A DNA stretch of 64,000 nucleotides from Micavibrio sp. UBA6145 (lineage in GTDB: Bacteria > Pseudomonadota > Alphaproteobacteria > Micavibrionales > UBA1664). Under the pieces are notes generated by a model. That model searched no databases. It saw nothing but the letters and a program-made list of their open reading frames with translations, and was not told the origin of the DNA. The stretch lies in contig DIUZ01000024.1 in assembly GCA_002423205.1 (NCBI GenBank), forward strand, positions 255,506 through 319,505. The letters run 5' to 3'. Below, one piece after another: positions 34,896 through 43,262 of this stretch. Numbering within the stretch: position 1 is the first letter of the stretch; every line of letters begins with the position of its first letter. Both the position numbers and the translations under genes were made by a program.

Positions 34896-36241
34896 TGTGC
34901 GGTTCCTTGCGCGGCAGGAGCGGTGGTGGTCTCAGCCGGTGCAGGGACCGGTTCAGGCGTGGGGGTTGCTTCCGGTGCGGGTGCGGCGGCCGGGGGTTCA
35001 CCCGGGCCGGCCTGCGCCTGCGCAGGGGCGGCGGTTGGGGCCGCCGTATTGTCCGTCACCGGGACAGGCGCGTCAGCGGCCGTGGGGGTGATGGTGGTTT
35101 TTTCCGGCGTGACGGGCGCGCCTTCGTGTGCGCGCTGCAGGCCGTTGACGACGATCAGTTCAGATCCGTCCAGACCCTTGGTGATGACGCGCAGGCCCTT
35201 GTCGAGTGCGCCGGTTTCAACCGTGCGGCTTTCGACGATGTTGTTGGCACCCACAACGAAGACCAGGCGGCGCGACTGGTCCACCATGATGGCGCTGTCG
35301 GGGATCAGGATGCCTGAATCCACCATGCCGGTGCGGATGCGCACGCGGCCGAACATACCCGGCGTAAAGAGCATGGCCGGGTTTTGCAGGACGGCGCGGC
35401 CCCGCATGGTGCCGGTACCCTGGTTGATCTGGTTATCGATGAAGTCCATGACGCCTGCGTGGGTGTAATCCTTTTCATCCATGAGAGCGACGGACACGGG
35501 GAGGCCGATGGCACCTTCGGAGCCGCCGGTGCCGTTGGCAGCCATGGCGCGGGTGTAGGCCAGGAAGGTTTGTTCATCGACATCGAAGTAGAAATAGATG
35601 GGGTCGATGGACACGATGGTGGTCAGGACATCCTGCCCGGCGTTGACCAGGTTGCCGGTGGCGACCATGTTGCTGCTGATACGGCCCGTGATGGGGGCGG
35701 TGATCCGGGTATAGGTGATATCCAGTGCGGCGGCGTCGACGGCAGCCTGCGCGGCGGCGACGGCGGCCTGTGCGCTTTCAGCGGCAGCCTTGCGGTTGTC
35801 GAGGAGGGCCTGGGCCACGTCACCGGTCTTGAAGAGTTCCAGTGCGCGCTGGTAGTCGTTTTGGGTGGCTGCAACCTGGGATGCGGCAACGGTCTTGTCG
35901 GCCTGGCGCTGGCGCAGGGTGGCTTCGAACGGGCGGGAGTCGATCACGTATAACGGGTCGCCCTTTTTGACGATGGCGCCTTCCGTAAAGTTGACCTTGG
36001 TCAGGTAGCCGGACACGCGGGAGCGGATTTCAACCACTTCGGTGGCTTCAAAACGGCCCGAGAATTCACGCCAGGCTTCGACCGGCTGGACCAGCGGGGT
36101 GGCCACGGTCACGGATGCCGGGGGCATTGCGGCAGGGGCGGCGGCATTCTGCGCGTCATCCTTGGGTTTGTCGCATGCGGCCAGCGAAAGGCTGACGCAA
36201 AAAACGGTGGCCAGCACTACGAAGTTGCGGCTGAAAAACAT
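34892..36241 (-). CDS. RND efflux periplasmic adaptor lipoprotein (AcrA/MexA type)
   Basis: A 449-aa membrane-fusion protein. I start at 36241 because 'MFFSRNFVVLATVFCVSLSL' leads to the lipobox 'LAAC'; upstream codons in frame lack similarity. It has the biotinyl-lipoyl pattern 'VEIRSRVSGYLTKVNFTEGA', a coiled-coil hairpin rich in Ala/Gln (about residues 105-170), and a beta-barrel region with 'LDITYTRITAPITGRI'. The last 70 residues are an extreme Ala/Pro/Thr tail not usual in AcrA. First gene of the efflux unit. Confidence 0.95.
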   Translation of the reverse strand: MFFSRNFVVLATVFCVSLSLAACDKPKDDAQNAAAPAAMPPASVTVATPLVQPVEAWREFSGRFEATEVVEIRSRVSGYLTKVNFTEGAIVKKGDPLYVIDSRPFEATLRQRQADKTVAASQVAATQNDYQRALELFKTGDVAQALLDNRKAAAESAQAAVAAAQAAVDAAALDITYTRITAPITGRISSNMVATGNLVNAGQDVLTTIVSIDPIYFYFDVDEQTFLAYTRAMAANGTGGSEGAIGLPVSVALMDEKDYTHAGVMDFIDNQINQGTGTMRGRAVLQNPAMLFTPGMFGRVRIRTGMVDSGILIPDSAIMVDQSRRLVFVVGANNIVESRTVETGALDKGLRVITKGLDGSELIVVNGLQRAHEGAPVTPEKTTITPTAADAPVPVTDNTAAPTAAPAQAQAGPGEPPAAAPAPEATPTPEPVPAPAETTTAPAAQGTAQ

Positions 36242-36320
36242 GTCCCGGTATCCCCTGATTTTGGCGGTGCGCCGTGTTGCGGTGCACGCATTCTTTATGC
36301 GCAGGAATATTGTTGTTTTT

Positions 36321-36389
36321 AGAGGGAACTTCAATAGGTCGTTAATAATTTCTTTACGCATTCAGTCCGGGTGGACATGTGTTCCCTCT
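36321..36389. promoter_or_regulatory. Widely spaced inverted repeat upstream of the efflux operon
   Basis: AGAGGGAAC (36321-36329) and GTTCCCTCT (36381-36389) form a perfect nine-base inverted repeat 51 bases apart, with a smaller GTCC-N4-GGAC (36365-36376) between. It lies 80-150 bases upstream of the adaptor start. The 291-base gap to the DUF924 gene shows nothing else clear. Confidence 0.4.
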
Positions 36390-36532
36390 ATGGCCACAAT
36401 AATACACGCAACGATTCACAGGTCATGAGGCTTCAAAAGCTGTTTTCAGACCTGATCTTTCTAGTCAGATAGAATAAGGTCATGTGTCTTAATCTATTGA
36501 TATATAAAATTACGAGTGATTGGACTTGGTTT

Positions 36533-37084
36533 ATGCGAGACAGTAAAACGGCCATTCTTGAGTTCTGGTTCACTGAAACAAAGCCTGCGCAGTGGTTTCA
36601 GAAGAACCCGGATTTTGATGACATCATCAGGGCGCGGTTTACCGGCGACTATGACCTGGCATCGGCCGGGATCTATGACGGATGGATGGATAGCGGGGAC
36701 GGGGCGCTGGCTTTGACCATACTGCTGGACCAGTTTCCCCGGAACATGTTCCGGGACAGCCCGCTGGCGTTCGGCACTGACGGCAAGGCGCTGGCTGTTG
36801 CCACCCATGCGCTGGAGCGGCATTTCGACAGGCTCATGCCCCCTGAGCGCCGGCGCTTTCTGTATCTGCCGTTTGAGCATGCTGAGACCATGGAAGCGCA
36901 GGACCGGGCGGTCGCCCTGTTTGAGGCCATGAAAAAAGACGACCCGCTGGGGTATGATTATGCGATCCGCCACCGCGATGTGATTGCCCGTTTCGGGCGC
37001 TTTCCACATCGCAATGCGGTGCTTGGCCGCGCTTCCACGCCCGCAGAACTTGAATACCTGAAGGACCCAAGTTCAGGTTTTTAG
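36533..37084 (+). CDS. DUF924 family protein
   Basis: A 183-aa helical protein with the DUF924 signatures 'AILEFWF', 'ALTILLDQFPRNMFRDSP', 'FLYLPFEHAETMEAQD' and 'IARFGRFPHRNAVLGR'. The fold is TPR-like; biochemical function is unknown. I start at 36533; a frame opening at 36482 adds 17 atypical residues. Stands alone, with a small inverted repeat AAGGGCT-A-AGCCCTT (37119-37133) after it that may end its transcript. Confidence 0.92.
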   Translation: MRDSKTAILEFWFTETKPAQWFQKNPDFDDIIRARFTGDYDLASAGIYDGWMDSGDGALALTILLDQFPRNMFRDSPLAFGTDGKALAVATHALERHFDRLMPPERRRFLYLPFEHAETMEAQDRAVALFEAMKKDDPLGYDYAIRHRDVIARFGRFPHRNAVLGRASTPAELEYLKDPSSGF

Positions 37085-37166
37085 CAGTTTGATTTTGCCG
37101 CCTGGGTGCTGGGAACCAAAGGGCTAAGCCCTTCGTTTGTTTGAGGAAATCAGGGGGGCTTGCACA

Positions 37167-37188
37167 TTGTGACGAAATTGTGTCACAA
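37167..37188 (+). promoter_or_regulatory. Inverted repeat upstream of the RimK-like gene
   Basis: TTGTGAC-N8-GTCACAA, perfect over seven bases per arm, 36 bases before the start codon. It resembles an operator for a dimeric regulator; the arm spacing is too wide for a standard CRP/FNR site. Confidence 0.45.
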
Positions 37189-37224
37189 CTCCCTTCCAAC
37201 AAACCCAGACGTTAAGGTAACTCC

Positions 37225-38253
37225 ATGAAAATATGGATTTTTTTCCACGGCCCGCTTGAAGAGGGGTACCCCGAAGCAAAAGAGACCTTGCGCATCTGCG
37301 ATGAAGCCGAGAAGCGCGGCATCAATTACAAGGTCATGAACCCGGACAATATCGACATGCTGGTCGACAGCAAGGGTGACTGGCGCGCCATGTATGAAGG
37401 CCAGCTTCTGGATGTGCCAGATGTCATCATCCCCCGCACAGGCACTGAAACCACCTATACCGGTTACTCTGTCATGCGCTTTTACGAGCGTATGGGCGTG
37501 CCGTTCCTGAACACGCCGCGCGTGGTGGAGACGGTTGCCGACAAGCTGCACACGTTGCAGGTCCTGGCCGCGCACGGCCTGCCGGTGCCGCGCACCATGC
37601 TTGGCAAGTATCCGCCGGACCTGGACATGATCGAAAAAGAGCTGGGCTTCCCGCTGATCGTCAAAACCCTGAAGGGCACGCGCGGCGGCGGCGTGTTCCT
37701 GTCTGAGACCAAGGACAAGTTCAAGGACCTGATGGACATGATGGTCGAAGCCGGCGCGCAGCAGCACATCATTTTCCAGAAATATGTGAATTCAAGCTTT
37801 GGCCGCGACTTACGCGTGTTCGTCGTAAACGGCAAGGTTCTGGCCGTCATGGAACGCCGTGGCGCTGAAGGGTCGTTTAAGTCGAATATCAGCCGTGGCG
37901 GCGCAGGCCAGCCGCACCCGATCACACCTGAGATCGAGGAACTGGCCCTCAAGGTCGCAGCCCAGCTGCGTCTTGAAGTCACGGGTATCGACCTGTTGTT
38001 CGACGAAAACGGCTTTACGGTGTGTGAGGCGAATTCCAGCCCCGGTTTCTCCGGCCTGGAGCCGAGCTGCAACATCAATGCGGCGGCCATTATTCTGGAA
38101 GCCGCCATTGCCAAAACCGGCAAGAAAGTGACGGGGGCCGAGCCCACCATCATCGATGCGGGCAAGGGTCTGTTCGGTAAGATCCTGCAATGGGGCCGCG
38201 CCAAGATTCCGGCCAGCGCCAAGAGCGACAAAAAGATGAATATTGCTGCGTAA
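37225..38253 (+). CDS. RimK-like ATP-grasp ligase
   Basis: A 342-aa ATP-grasp enzyme of the RimK (alpha-L-glutamate ligase) group: 'VADKLHTLQVLAAHGLPVPR', 'GFPLIVKTLKGTRGGGVFLS', 'FGRDLRVFVVNGKVLAVMER' and the metal-binding 'VCEANSSPGFSGLE'. Members add glutamate or other amino acids to proteins or small acceptors; the acceptor here is unknown. A Lys-rich 30-residue tail follows the domain. Has its own putative operator upstream and a strong terminator downstream. Confidence 0.92.
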   Translation: MKIWIFFHGPLEEGYPEAKETLRICDEAEKRGINYKVMNPDNIDMLVDSKGDWRAMYEGQLLDVPDVIIPRTGTETTYTGYSVMRFYERMGVPFLNTPRVVETVADKLHTLQVLAAHGLPVPRTMLGKYPPDLDMIEKELGFPLIVKTLKGTRGGGVFLSETKDKFKDLMDMMVEAGAQQHIIFQKYVNSSFGRDLRVFVVNGKVLAVMERRGAEGSFKSNISRGGAGQPHPITPEIEELALKVAAQLRLEVTGIDLLFDENGFTVCEANSSPGFSGLEPSCNINAAAIILEAAIAKTGKKVTGAEPTIIDAGKGLFGKILQWGRAKIPASAKSDKKMNIAA

Positions 38254-38273
38254 TACAGCTGCGATTTAAAAGC

Positions 38274-38303
38274 AAAACGCGCCTTAACGGGCGCGTTTTT
38301 TTT
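38274..38303 (+). terminator. Terminator of the RimK-like gene
   Basis: AAAACGCGCC (38274-38283) pairs with GGCGCG (38290-38295) followed by eight T's. It lies about 20 bases after the stop. Confidence 0.93.
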
Positions 38304-38327
38304 ATGCGATATGCGTGCTTTTTCCCA

Positions 38328-39119
38328 TTACGGGTTTAATAATTGCTGCATTTCCGGGTTCGGTTTTTCGGGGCTCGGCGGAGCGGCGTCAGGGATGCGG
38401 GTTTTGATGTCATAGCCCCCACGCCCATCCGGCAGAAACGCAATCTGGACCGGGACGGTTTTCTGGCAGAAACGGAAGGTCCATTCTTCAAACCAGCCAA
38501 GGCGGCTTTCGGTTTTTGCGATGGTGCCGTCAGCCTGTTTATAGCCGATGAGGCGCGTGTAATAGGGCTGCGGGTCGTCGGAGCAGGATGCATTGGCCTT
38601 GCGGATGGTCTGGGATGCCATGCGCACCACATTGCCCTGCTGGCCCGGGTCGGACATGGTTTCACCCGGCAGGAGGCCAAGGACAACCGGGTCCTGGCCC
38701 GACTGGCGGCCGATGCCCAGGATATTGATCTGGTACAGCTTGCCGCAGCCGCGGATCTTGACGTGCTCAACCCACAGCCCGTGCAGCGGGGGTGGGAATT
38801 TGACGATATAGGTCGTGGCCGGGAAGGTCAGGGCACCGTAAGGGGTGGGCAGCTGACGCACGGCCTGTTCAATCGTGGGACATTCATTCACCTGGCGGCG
38901 GTACAGGGTTTTGGCGGTTTCGGTGACGAGCCTGTCAAAGGCGTCGTTGTTGGCGGCATATTGCATAAGGATGCGCGCGCCATTGTCGTTTTCGGGGCTG
39001 GGCAGAACGGGTTCGGCCGGTTTCGCGTTGGCCTGTTCGGGCATGTTTTGCGCAAAGGCCGTCCCGGCAACCACCAGAAAAAGCATCAGCATCAATACGG
39101 CATTGTAAGAATTGCGCAT
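38328..39119 (-). CDS. Secreted hypothetical protein, 263 aa
   Basis: A 263-aa protein with a clean signal peptide ('LMLFLVVAGTAFAQN', cut after about residue 23). The mature part has four or more Cys residues ('RGCGKLYQINILG', 'ASCSDDPQPYY', 'FRFCQKTVPVQ') suggesting disulfides in the periplasm, and ends in a Pro-rich tail. The central region 'GEWTF'-like ('LGWFEEWTFRFC') recalls small envelope proteins, but I do not recognise a family. Divergent from the SDR gene. Confidence 0.75.
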   Translation of the reverse strand: MRNSYNAVLMLMLFLVVAGTAFAQNMPEQANAKPAEPVLPSPENDNGARILMQYAANNDAFDRLVTETAKTLYRRQVNECPTIEQAVRQLPTPYGALTFPATTYIVKFPPPLHGLWVEHVKIRGCGKLYQINILGIGRQSGQDPVVLGLLPGETMSDPGQQGNVVRMASQTIRKANASCSDDPQPYYTRLIGYKQADGTIAKTESRLGWFEEWTFRFCQKTVPVQIAFLPDGRGGYDIKTRIPDAAPPSPEKPNPEMQQLLNP

Positions 39120-39169
39120 GGGTTTATTCTGATCTCACAACGATTTTTTGCCAACAGGGAAAGTGCGCA

Positions 39170-39937
39170 ATGTCCATGCGTTTTGCCAATCGCACAGCGG
39201 TTGTTACAGGTGCCGCCAGCGGCATTGGTCTGGCTTGCGCCGGTCTGTTCCTGGAAGAGGGTGCCAGTGTCATTCTGGCCGATATCGATGAAGAATCGCT
39301 TAGTGCGGTTATCGGCGCGCTGCCCCGTGAATATGCCAAGCGGGCGCTGCCGGTGGTCTGCAACGTAGGCAATGAGCGCCAGATCAAGGCATTGATGGGG
39401 TACGCCGTTGAACAATTCGGGTCGCTGGACTGTCTGGTCTGTGCGGCGGGTATTGTGCACCGTGCCCCGTTTCTGGAAATGGCCGCGGCTGATTTCGACC
39501 GCGTGATCGATACCAATCTGAAGGGCGCGTTTTTAAGCGTTCAGGCATGCACACGGATGATGCAGGAGCTGCGCGACCGTGGCCGCAACATACTGGGGTC
39601 TATCGTGCTGGTGACGGACGATACGGCGTTTGCCGCCATGCCGCACATTATGCCGCATGCGATTGCTGCCGCCGGGGTGGACCGCATGGCCCGGTCGCTG
39701 GCCCGGCCGTTGTCGGAAATCAACGTGCGTATCAACACGGTTGCCGCGGGCCCTGCGGATACCGGTTTGCTGCGCAAGGCGGCGGGGACGGGTAAAACCG
39801 CACTGAATGCGGGGCTGTCGCGCATGCCGCAGAGCCGCGTGCTTGATGCGGATGAAATTGGTAAAATGATCCTGTTTCTATCCAGTGAGGACGCATCCGG
39901 CATTACCGGACAAACGCTTGGCACAGGAGCCGATTGA
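39170..39937 (+). CDS. Short-chain dehydrogenase/reductase with lost active site
   Basis: A 255-aa SDR-fold protein. The nucleotide motif 'TGAASGIGLA' and 'DTNLKGAFLSVQ' are intact, but the catalytic positions are changed: the Ser position in 'SIVLVTDDT' aligns to Asp150, Tyr to His163 and Lys to Ala167 in 'MPHAIAAAGV'. Also 'NAG' reads 'CAAG'. It may bind NAD(P) without reducing, or act on a different chemistry. The stop overlaps the first possible start of the ALDH gene, so the two are one unit. Confidence 0.85.
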   Translation: MSMRFANRTAVVTGAASGIGLACAGLFLEEGASVILADIDEESLSAVIGALPREYAKRALPVVCNVGNERQIKALMGYAVEQFGSLDCLVCAAGIVHRAPFLEMAAADFDRVIDTNLKGAFLSVQACTRMMQELRDRGRNILGSIVLVTDDTAFAAMPHIMPHAIAAAGVDRMARSLARPLSEINVRINTVAAGPADTGLLRKAAGTGKTALNAGLSRMPQSRVLDADEIGKMILFLSSEDASGITGQTLGTGAD

Positions 39938-39942
39938 CGCCC

Positions 39943-41451
39943 ATGACCTTTGACACAAACGCCATACTTGCCAAATTCGGTCTGGATTCATCCAAGGGTG
40001 ACCTGACCGTGTCCACGCCCATTGACGGGTCGGTCATTGCCACGGTTCGTACGCATAAGCCGGGCGATGTTGCCGACATGGTGGTGGCCGCCCAGACCGC
40101 GTTTGCGCAGTGGCGGCTGGTGCCGGCACCGGTGCGCGGCGAATTCGTGCGCCTGCTGGGGCAGGAATTGCGCAATGCCAAGGAAGATCTGTCACAACTG
40201 GTTACGCTGGAATGCGGCAAAATCCTGACGGAAGGGCGCGGCGAAGTGCAGGAGATGATCGACATCTGCGATTTCGCGGTCGGCCTGTCGCGCCAGTTAT
40301 ACGGCCTGACGATGGGGTCGGAACGCCCGGGTCACCACATGCGCGAGATGTGGCACCCGCTGGGTCCCGTTGCCGTGATTTCGGCCTTTAACTTTCCTGT
40401 CGCAGTGTGGATGTGGAACGCAGCATTGGGACTGGTGTGCGGCGATAGCATCATCTGGAAGCCGTCGGAAAAGACGCCGCTGACCGCGCTTGCCTGCCAG
40501 ACGATTTTTGACAGTGCCGTCCAGAAATTCCGCGATGCCGGGCACGACGTGCCGCGCAACCTGAACCAGGTATTGGTCGGCGGGCGTGACGTGGGACAGG
40601 AACTGGTCGCGCATCACGGTATTGCGCTTGTGTCCGCCACAGGGTCGGGGGCTATGGGCCGTTCGGTGGCTGAAATCGTTGCGGGCCGCCTGGGGCGTTC
40701 GCTGCTGGAACTGGGTGGTAACAATGCCATGATCGTCGCGCCCAGCGCGGATCTTGATATGGCGGTACGCGCCATCCTGTTCAGCGCGGTGGGTACGGCG
40801 GGGCAGCGTTGCACCAGTTTACGCCGTCTGATCGTGCATGAAGACGTGTATGACAGGCTGATTCCGAAACTTCAAAAGGCTTACGAGGCCATCCGTATCG
40901 GTGACCCGTTTGACGCCGATACGCTGGTCGGCCCGCTGATTGACGAGGGGGCTTATAACCAGATGCAGGCCGCCGTCAAACAGGCGATATCTGAAGGCGG
41001 GCACGTGCTGACGGGCGGTGGTGCGGTGAAGATGGGCAAAGGCGGGCATTACGCCCAGCCGGCCCTGATCGCCATGCCAGGCCAGAGCGCCGTGGTGGCG
41101 AAAGAGACATTCGCCCCGATTTTGTACGTCATGAAATACCGCCTTTTCGATGTTGCCCTGAACATGCAGAACGCCGTGCCGCAGGGCCTGTCGTCGTGCA
41201 TTTTCACGCTGGATATGCGGGAGGCGGAGATTTTCGTATCGGCCGTCGGGTCAGACTGCGGCATTGCCAACGTCAATATCGGGCCTTCCGGGGCGGAGAT
41301 CGGCGGCGCCTTCGGCGGCGAGAAAGAAACCGGCGGCGGGCGCGAGTCCGGGTCGGATAGCTGGAAAGCCTATATGCGCCGCCAGACCCAGACCGTTAAT
41401 TATTCGACCAAGCTGCCTTTGGCGCAGGGCGTGTCGTTTGATGTGGGTTAA
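39943..41451 (+). CDS. ALDH7-type aldehyde dehydrogenase
   Basis: A 502-aa NAD-dependent dehydrogenase closest in pattern to L-aminoadipate-semialdehyde (piperideine-6-carboxylate) dehydrogenases of lysine breakdown. Catalytic Cys290 in 'GTAGQRCTSLRR', Glu256 in 'LELGGNNAM', and the ALDH7 signature 'GAFGGEKETGGGRESGSDSW' are present. I start at the ATG 39943; a TTG at 39934 overlaps the SDR stop. Upstream neighbour is the degenerate SDR. Other lysine genes are absent, so the substrate is a family-level inference. Confidence 0.93.
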   Translation: MTFDTNAILAKFGLDSSKGDLTVSTPIDGSVIATVRTHKPGDVADMVVAAQTAFAQWRLVPAPVRGEFVRLLGQELRNAKEDLSQLVTLECGKILTEGRGEVQEMIDICDFAVGLSRQLYGLTMGSERPGHHMREMWHPLGPVAVISAFNFPVAVWMWNAALGLVCGDSIIWKPSEKTPLTALACQTIFDSAVQKFRDAGHDVPRNLNQVLVGGRDVGQELVAHHGIALVSATGSGAMGRSVAEIVAGRLGRSLLELGGNNAMIVAPSADLDMAVRAILFSAVGTAGQRCTSLRRLIVHEDVYDRLIPKLQKAYEAIRIGDPFDADTLVGPLIDEGAYNQMQAAVKQAISEGGHVLTGGGAVKMGKGGHYAQPALIAMPGQSAVVAKETFAPILYVMKYRLFDVALNMQNAVPQGLSSCIFTLDMREAEIFVSAVGSDCGIANVNIGPSGAEIGGAFGGEKETGGGRESGSDSWKAYMRRQTQTVNYSTKLPLAQGVSFDVG

Positions 41452-41465
41452 ATAACGGGGACTAA

Positions 41466-42011
41466 GTGTCCGGTAAAATTTGCACAGCCCCGTATGGCGG
41501 GCCTATAAACGCATTCATGGTTTTGCAGATTTTTGAAAAAGTGCGCGGTGTTTTTTCAAGGCCGCCTGTCGATTTCCAGCCAACTTCATGGGAAGACGAC
41601 ACCATCCTGACGCGCGTGCGCAAGGAAGCCCTGGGTAAATGGGAACTGGCGCAGGATTTGAACGAGCTGTACCAGCAGCTCAAGCCCTATAAGACCCGCT
41701 ACGGCGCGGTACGGGTGAGCGTGGATAGCGAAACCGCACGCGAGCTGGCCGCAACATTGGACAAACAGAATTTTTCACGCGGCATTGACCGGATTACGGG
41801 CATGCGTCTTCTGATCGACGGGCGCACGGTCGGTGTGCGCTGGCATAACACGCCGGTCGAAAGCTATTTCGCGTTCATGACGCTCAATAACGGTCGCGAA
41901 GGGCGGGAGATTGTCCGCTATCGCTGTGGCGATGCGCAGGTGTCGTTCAAATATGTTTATGGCGCGATCAGTCACAACGTAAAACAGATTTTGCCGCATC
42001 GTCCTTTGTGA
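41466..42011 (+). CDS. Hypothetical protein, about 181 aa
   Basis: A soluble protein, start either GTG 41466 (ACGGGGAC ahead) or ATG 41517. The core 'YGAVRVSVDSETARELAATL' and 'FMTLNNGREGREIVRYRCGD' looks alpha/beta; no signal peptide or membrane segment. It follows the ALDH gene after 14 bases and precedes a strong terminator, so it is probably the last gene of the SDR-ALDH unit. Not recognised. Confidence 0.65.
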   Translation: MSGKICTAPYGGPINAFMVLQIFEKVRGVFSRPPVDFQPTSWEDDTILTRVRKEALGKWELAQDLNELYQQLKPYKTRYGAVRVSVDSETARELAATLDKQNFSRGIDRITGMRLLIDGRTVGVRWHNTPVESYFAFMTLNNGREGREIVRYRCGDAQVSFKYVYGAISHNVKQILPHRPL

Positions 42012-42082
42012 TTCAGATTCCGTTAAGGAATCGGGCGTAGGTTGAAGATGTCTACTCCATAGACCTTTGTCAGTGTTTGATC

Positions 42083-42117
42083 ATCGGCTTTTCCCCTCCC
42101 GGAAAAGCCGATTTTTT
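42083..42117 (+). terminator. Terminator after the SDR-ALDH unit
   Basis: A 12-base stem, ATCGGCTTTTCC (42083-42094) with GGAAAAGCCGAT (42101-42112), followed by T6. One of the strongest terminators in the window. Confidence 0.93.
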
Positions 42118-42341
42118 GTATATGCCCCCCGAGTCGCGGCGATTTTTTTCCGGAATCCGTTAACCATGCATTCATTGGTGTGGCGCCACAATTAAATAAT
42201 CAGCAATGAATGAACGGGTTAGAGGTGCGGCATCAAAAAATGCCGCCTTACAGTGGCCAGGCATACCCTGTCGTGCTAGCTTGATATCATTCAGCTTGAA
42301 AAAATCGGGTCCAACGAAGCCAGTTCGAAGGAGAAATGTGC
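42118..42341 (+). other. Structured non-coding stretch before the DUF465 gene
   Basis: Between the terminator and the DUF465 gene there are several inverted repeats and no ORF: ATTCATTG (42170-42177) with CAATGAAT (42204-42211), the palindrome GTGGCGCCAC (42180-42189) nested inside, and GCGGCAT-N6-ATGCCGC (42227-42246). This could be a small RNA gene or a complex promoter/leader; the sequence does not decide. Confidence 0.4.
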
Positions 42342-42545
42342 ATGCCACAAGAGCGTCTTGATGCATTACAGCGTAAGCATTCCATGTTGTCCGCGTTGAT
42401 TGAACGTGAAGAAAACCTCCCCTCTGCCAATGACAGTTACATTCGCCAGCTCAAACGTCAGAAACTGATGATCAAGGACATCCTTGCCGGTGTGCGTGAT
42501 GACCTTATGGGTGAAGTGAATCACCGTGCCTCAGGCACCGCCTAG
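42342..42545 (+). CDS. DUF465 (YdcH-like) small protein
   Basis: A 67-aa charged helical protein matching DUF465/YdcH: 'RLDALQRKHSMLSALIEREE' followed by 'IRQLKRQKLMIKDILAGV', a two-helix coiled coil. The start is the ATG at 42342, eight bases after AAGGAG (an ATG two codons earlier is too close to it). These small proteins are widespread in alphaproteobacteria; function unknown. Ends in a bidirectional terminator. Confidence 0.88.
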   Translation: MPQERLDALQRKHSMLSALIEREENLPSANDSYIRQLKRQKLMIKDILAGVRDDLMGEVNHRASGTA

Positions 42546-42576
42546 ATATTCGCAATTCCCAAATGCCTTTGGGGTG

Positions 42577-42610
42577 AAAAAAACGCCACCTTTTCAGGTG
42601 GCGTTTTTAT
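42577..42610. terminator. Bidirectional terminator DUF465 / DUF1013
   Basis: AAAACGCCACCT (42580-42591) pairs with AGGTGGCGTTTT (42596-42607) around a TTTC loop, with A- and T-runs on both sides, between two convergent genes. Confidence 0.92.
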
Positions 42611-42629
42611 GTGTCGTGTCTGGCCGAAA

Positions 42630-43262
42630 TTACGAACCCGTGCCGCGCAGGAAGTTCGTGAAGTCGAAGCCGGTGTCTTTCTGGGCGGCGGGGGCTTCTT
42701 CCTGGGTCTCTTCGACCGGCGGCTTCCATTTGCCTTCTTTTTCAAGCTGTTTGCGGGCCTTGGTCACAGCCTTGTCGAATTCCGGGTAGGTGCACAGGCC
42801 CAGTTCAACGGGTGAACGCGGCTGGAAGCTGGCCGAATTCGGGTGGGTCTTGTCGCGCACCGACTGGATGGTGTTGCGGGTGGTGCCCACCAGGCGGCCG
42901 ATTGTGTTGTCGTTGAGTTCCGGGTGGTGCTTGAGCAGCCATGCGATCGCGTCCGGCTTGTCCTGACGCTTGGAGATCGGGGTGTAACGCGGGCCCTTGG
43001 AACGGGTTTTGGGTTCCGGCAGGTCGGTCTGAATGCCCTTCATGCGGTACGCAGGGTCGGCTTCAGCCTTTTTGATTTCTTCAGGAAGGATCAGGCGGGC
43101 CTGGAGCGGCGACTGGCCGGCGATTTTCTGGCCTTCCTCGTCGGCGAGGGCCTGAATTTCCAGCGGGTGCAGACCGCAGAATGCGGCGATCTGGTCAAAG
43201 GTCATCATCGTGTTTTCGATCAGCCATACGGCGGTGGCTTTGGGCATCAATGGCGTGTTCAT
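42630..43262 (-). CDS. DUF1013 / TrcR-type cell-cycle regulator
   Basis: A 210-aa protein of the alphaproteobacterial DUF1013 family: 'LMPKATAVWLIENTMMTFDQ', 'IAAFCGLHPLEIQALADEEG', 'PDAIAWLLKHHPELNDNTIG' and 'LVGTTRNTIQSVRDKTH'. The helix-turn-helix-like part (about 100-150) fits DNA binding, and family members (TrcR) act as cell-cycle transcription factors in Caulobacter. The start at 43262 lies eight bases from AGGA; a frame to 43328 is less likely. Another cell-cycle link besides CckA. Confidence 0.9.
   Translation of the reverse strand: MNTPLMPKATAVWLIENTMMTFDQIAAFCGLHPLEIQALADEEGQKIAGQSPLQARLILPEEIKKAEADPAYRMKGIQTDLPEPKTRSKGPRYTPISKRQDKPDAIAWLLKHHPELNDNTIGRLVGTTRNTIQSVRDKTHPNSASFQPRSPVELGLCTYPEFDKAVTKARKQLEKEGKWKPPVEETQEEAPAAQKDTGFDFTNFLRGTGS

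Noticed and set aside
37167..37188. CRP/FNR site before the RimK-like gene
   Set aside because: The TGTGA and TCACA cores are ten bases apart instead of six; kept only as an unspecified inverted repeat.
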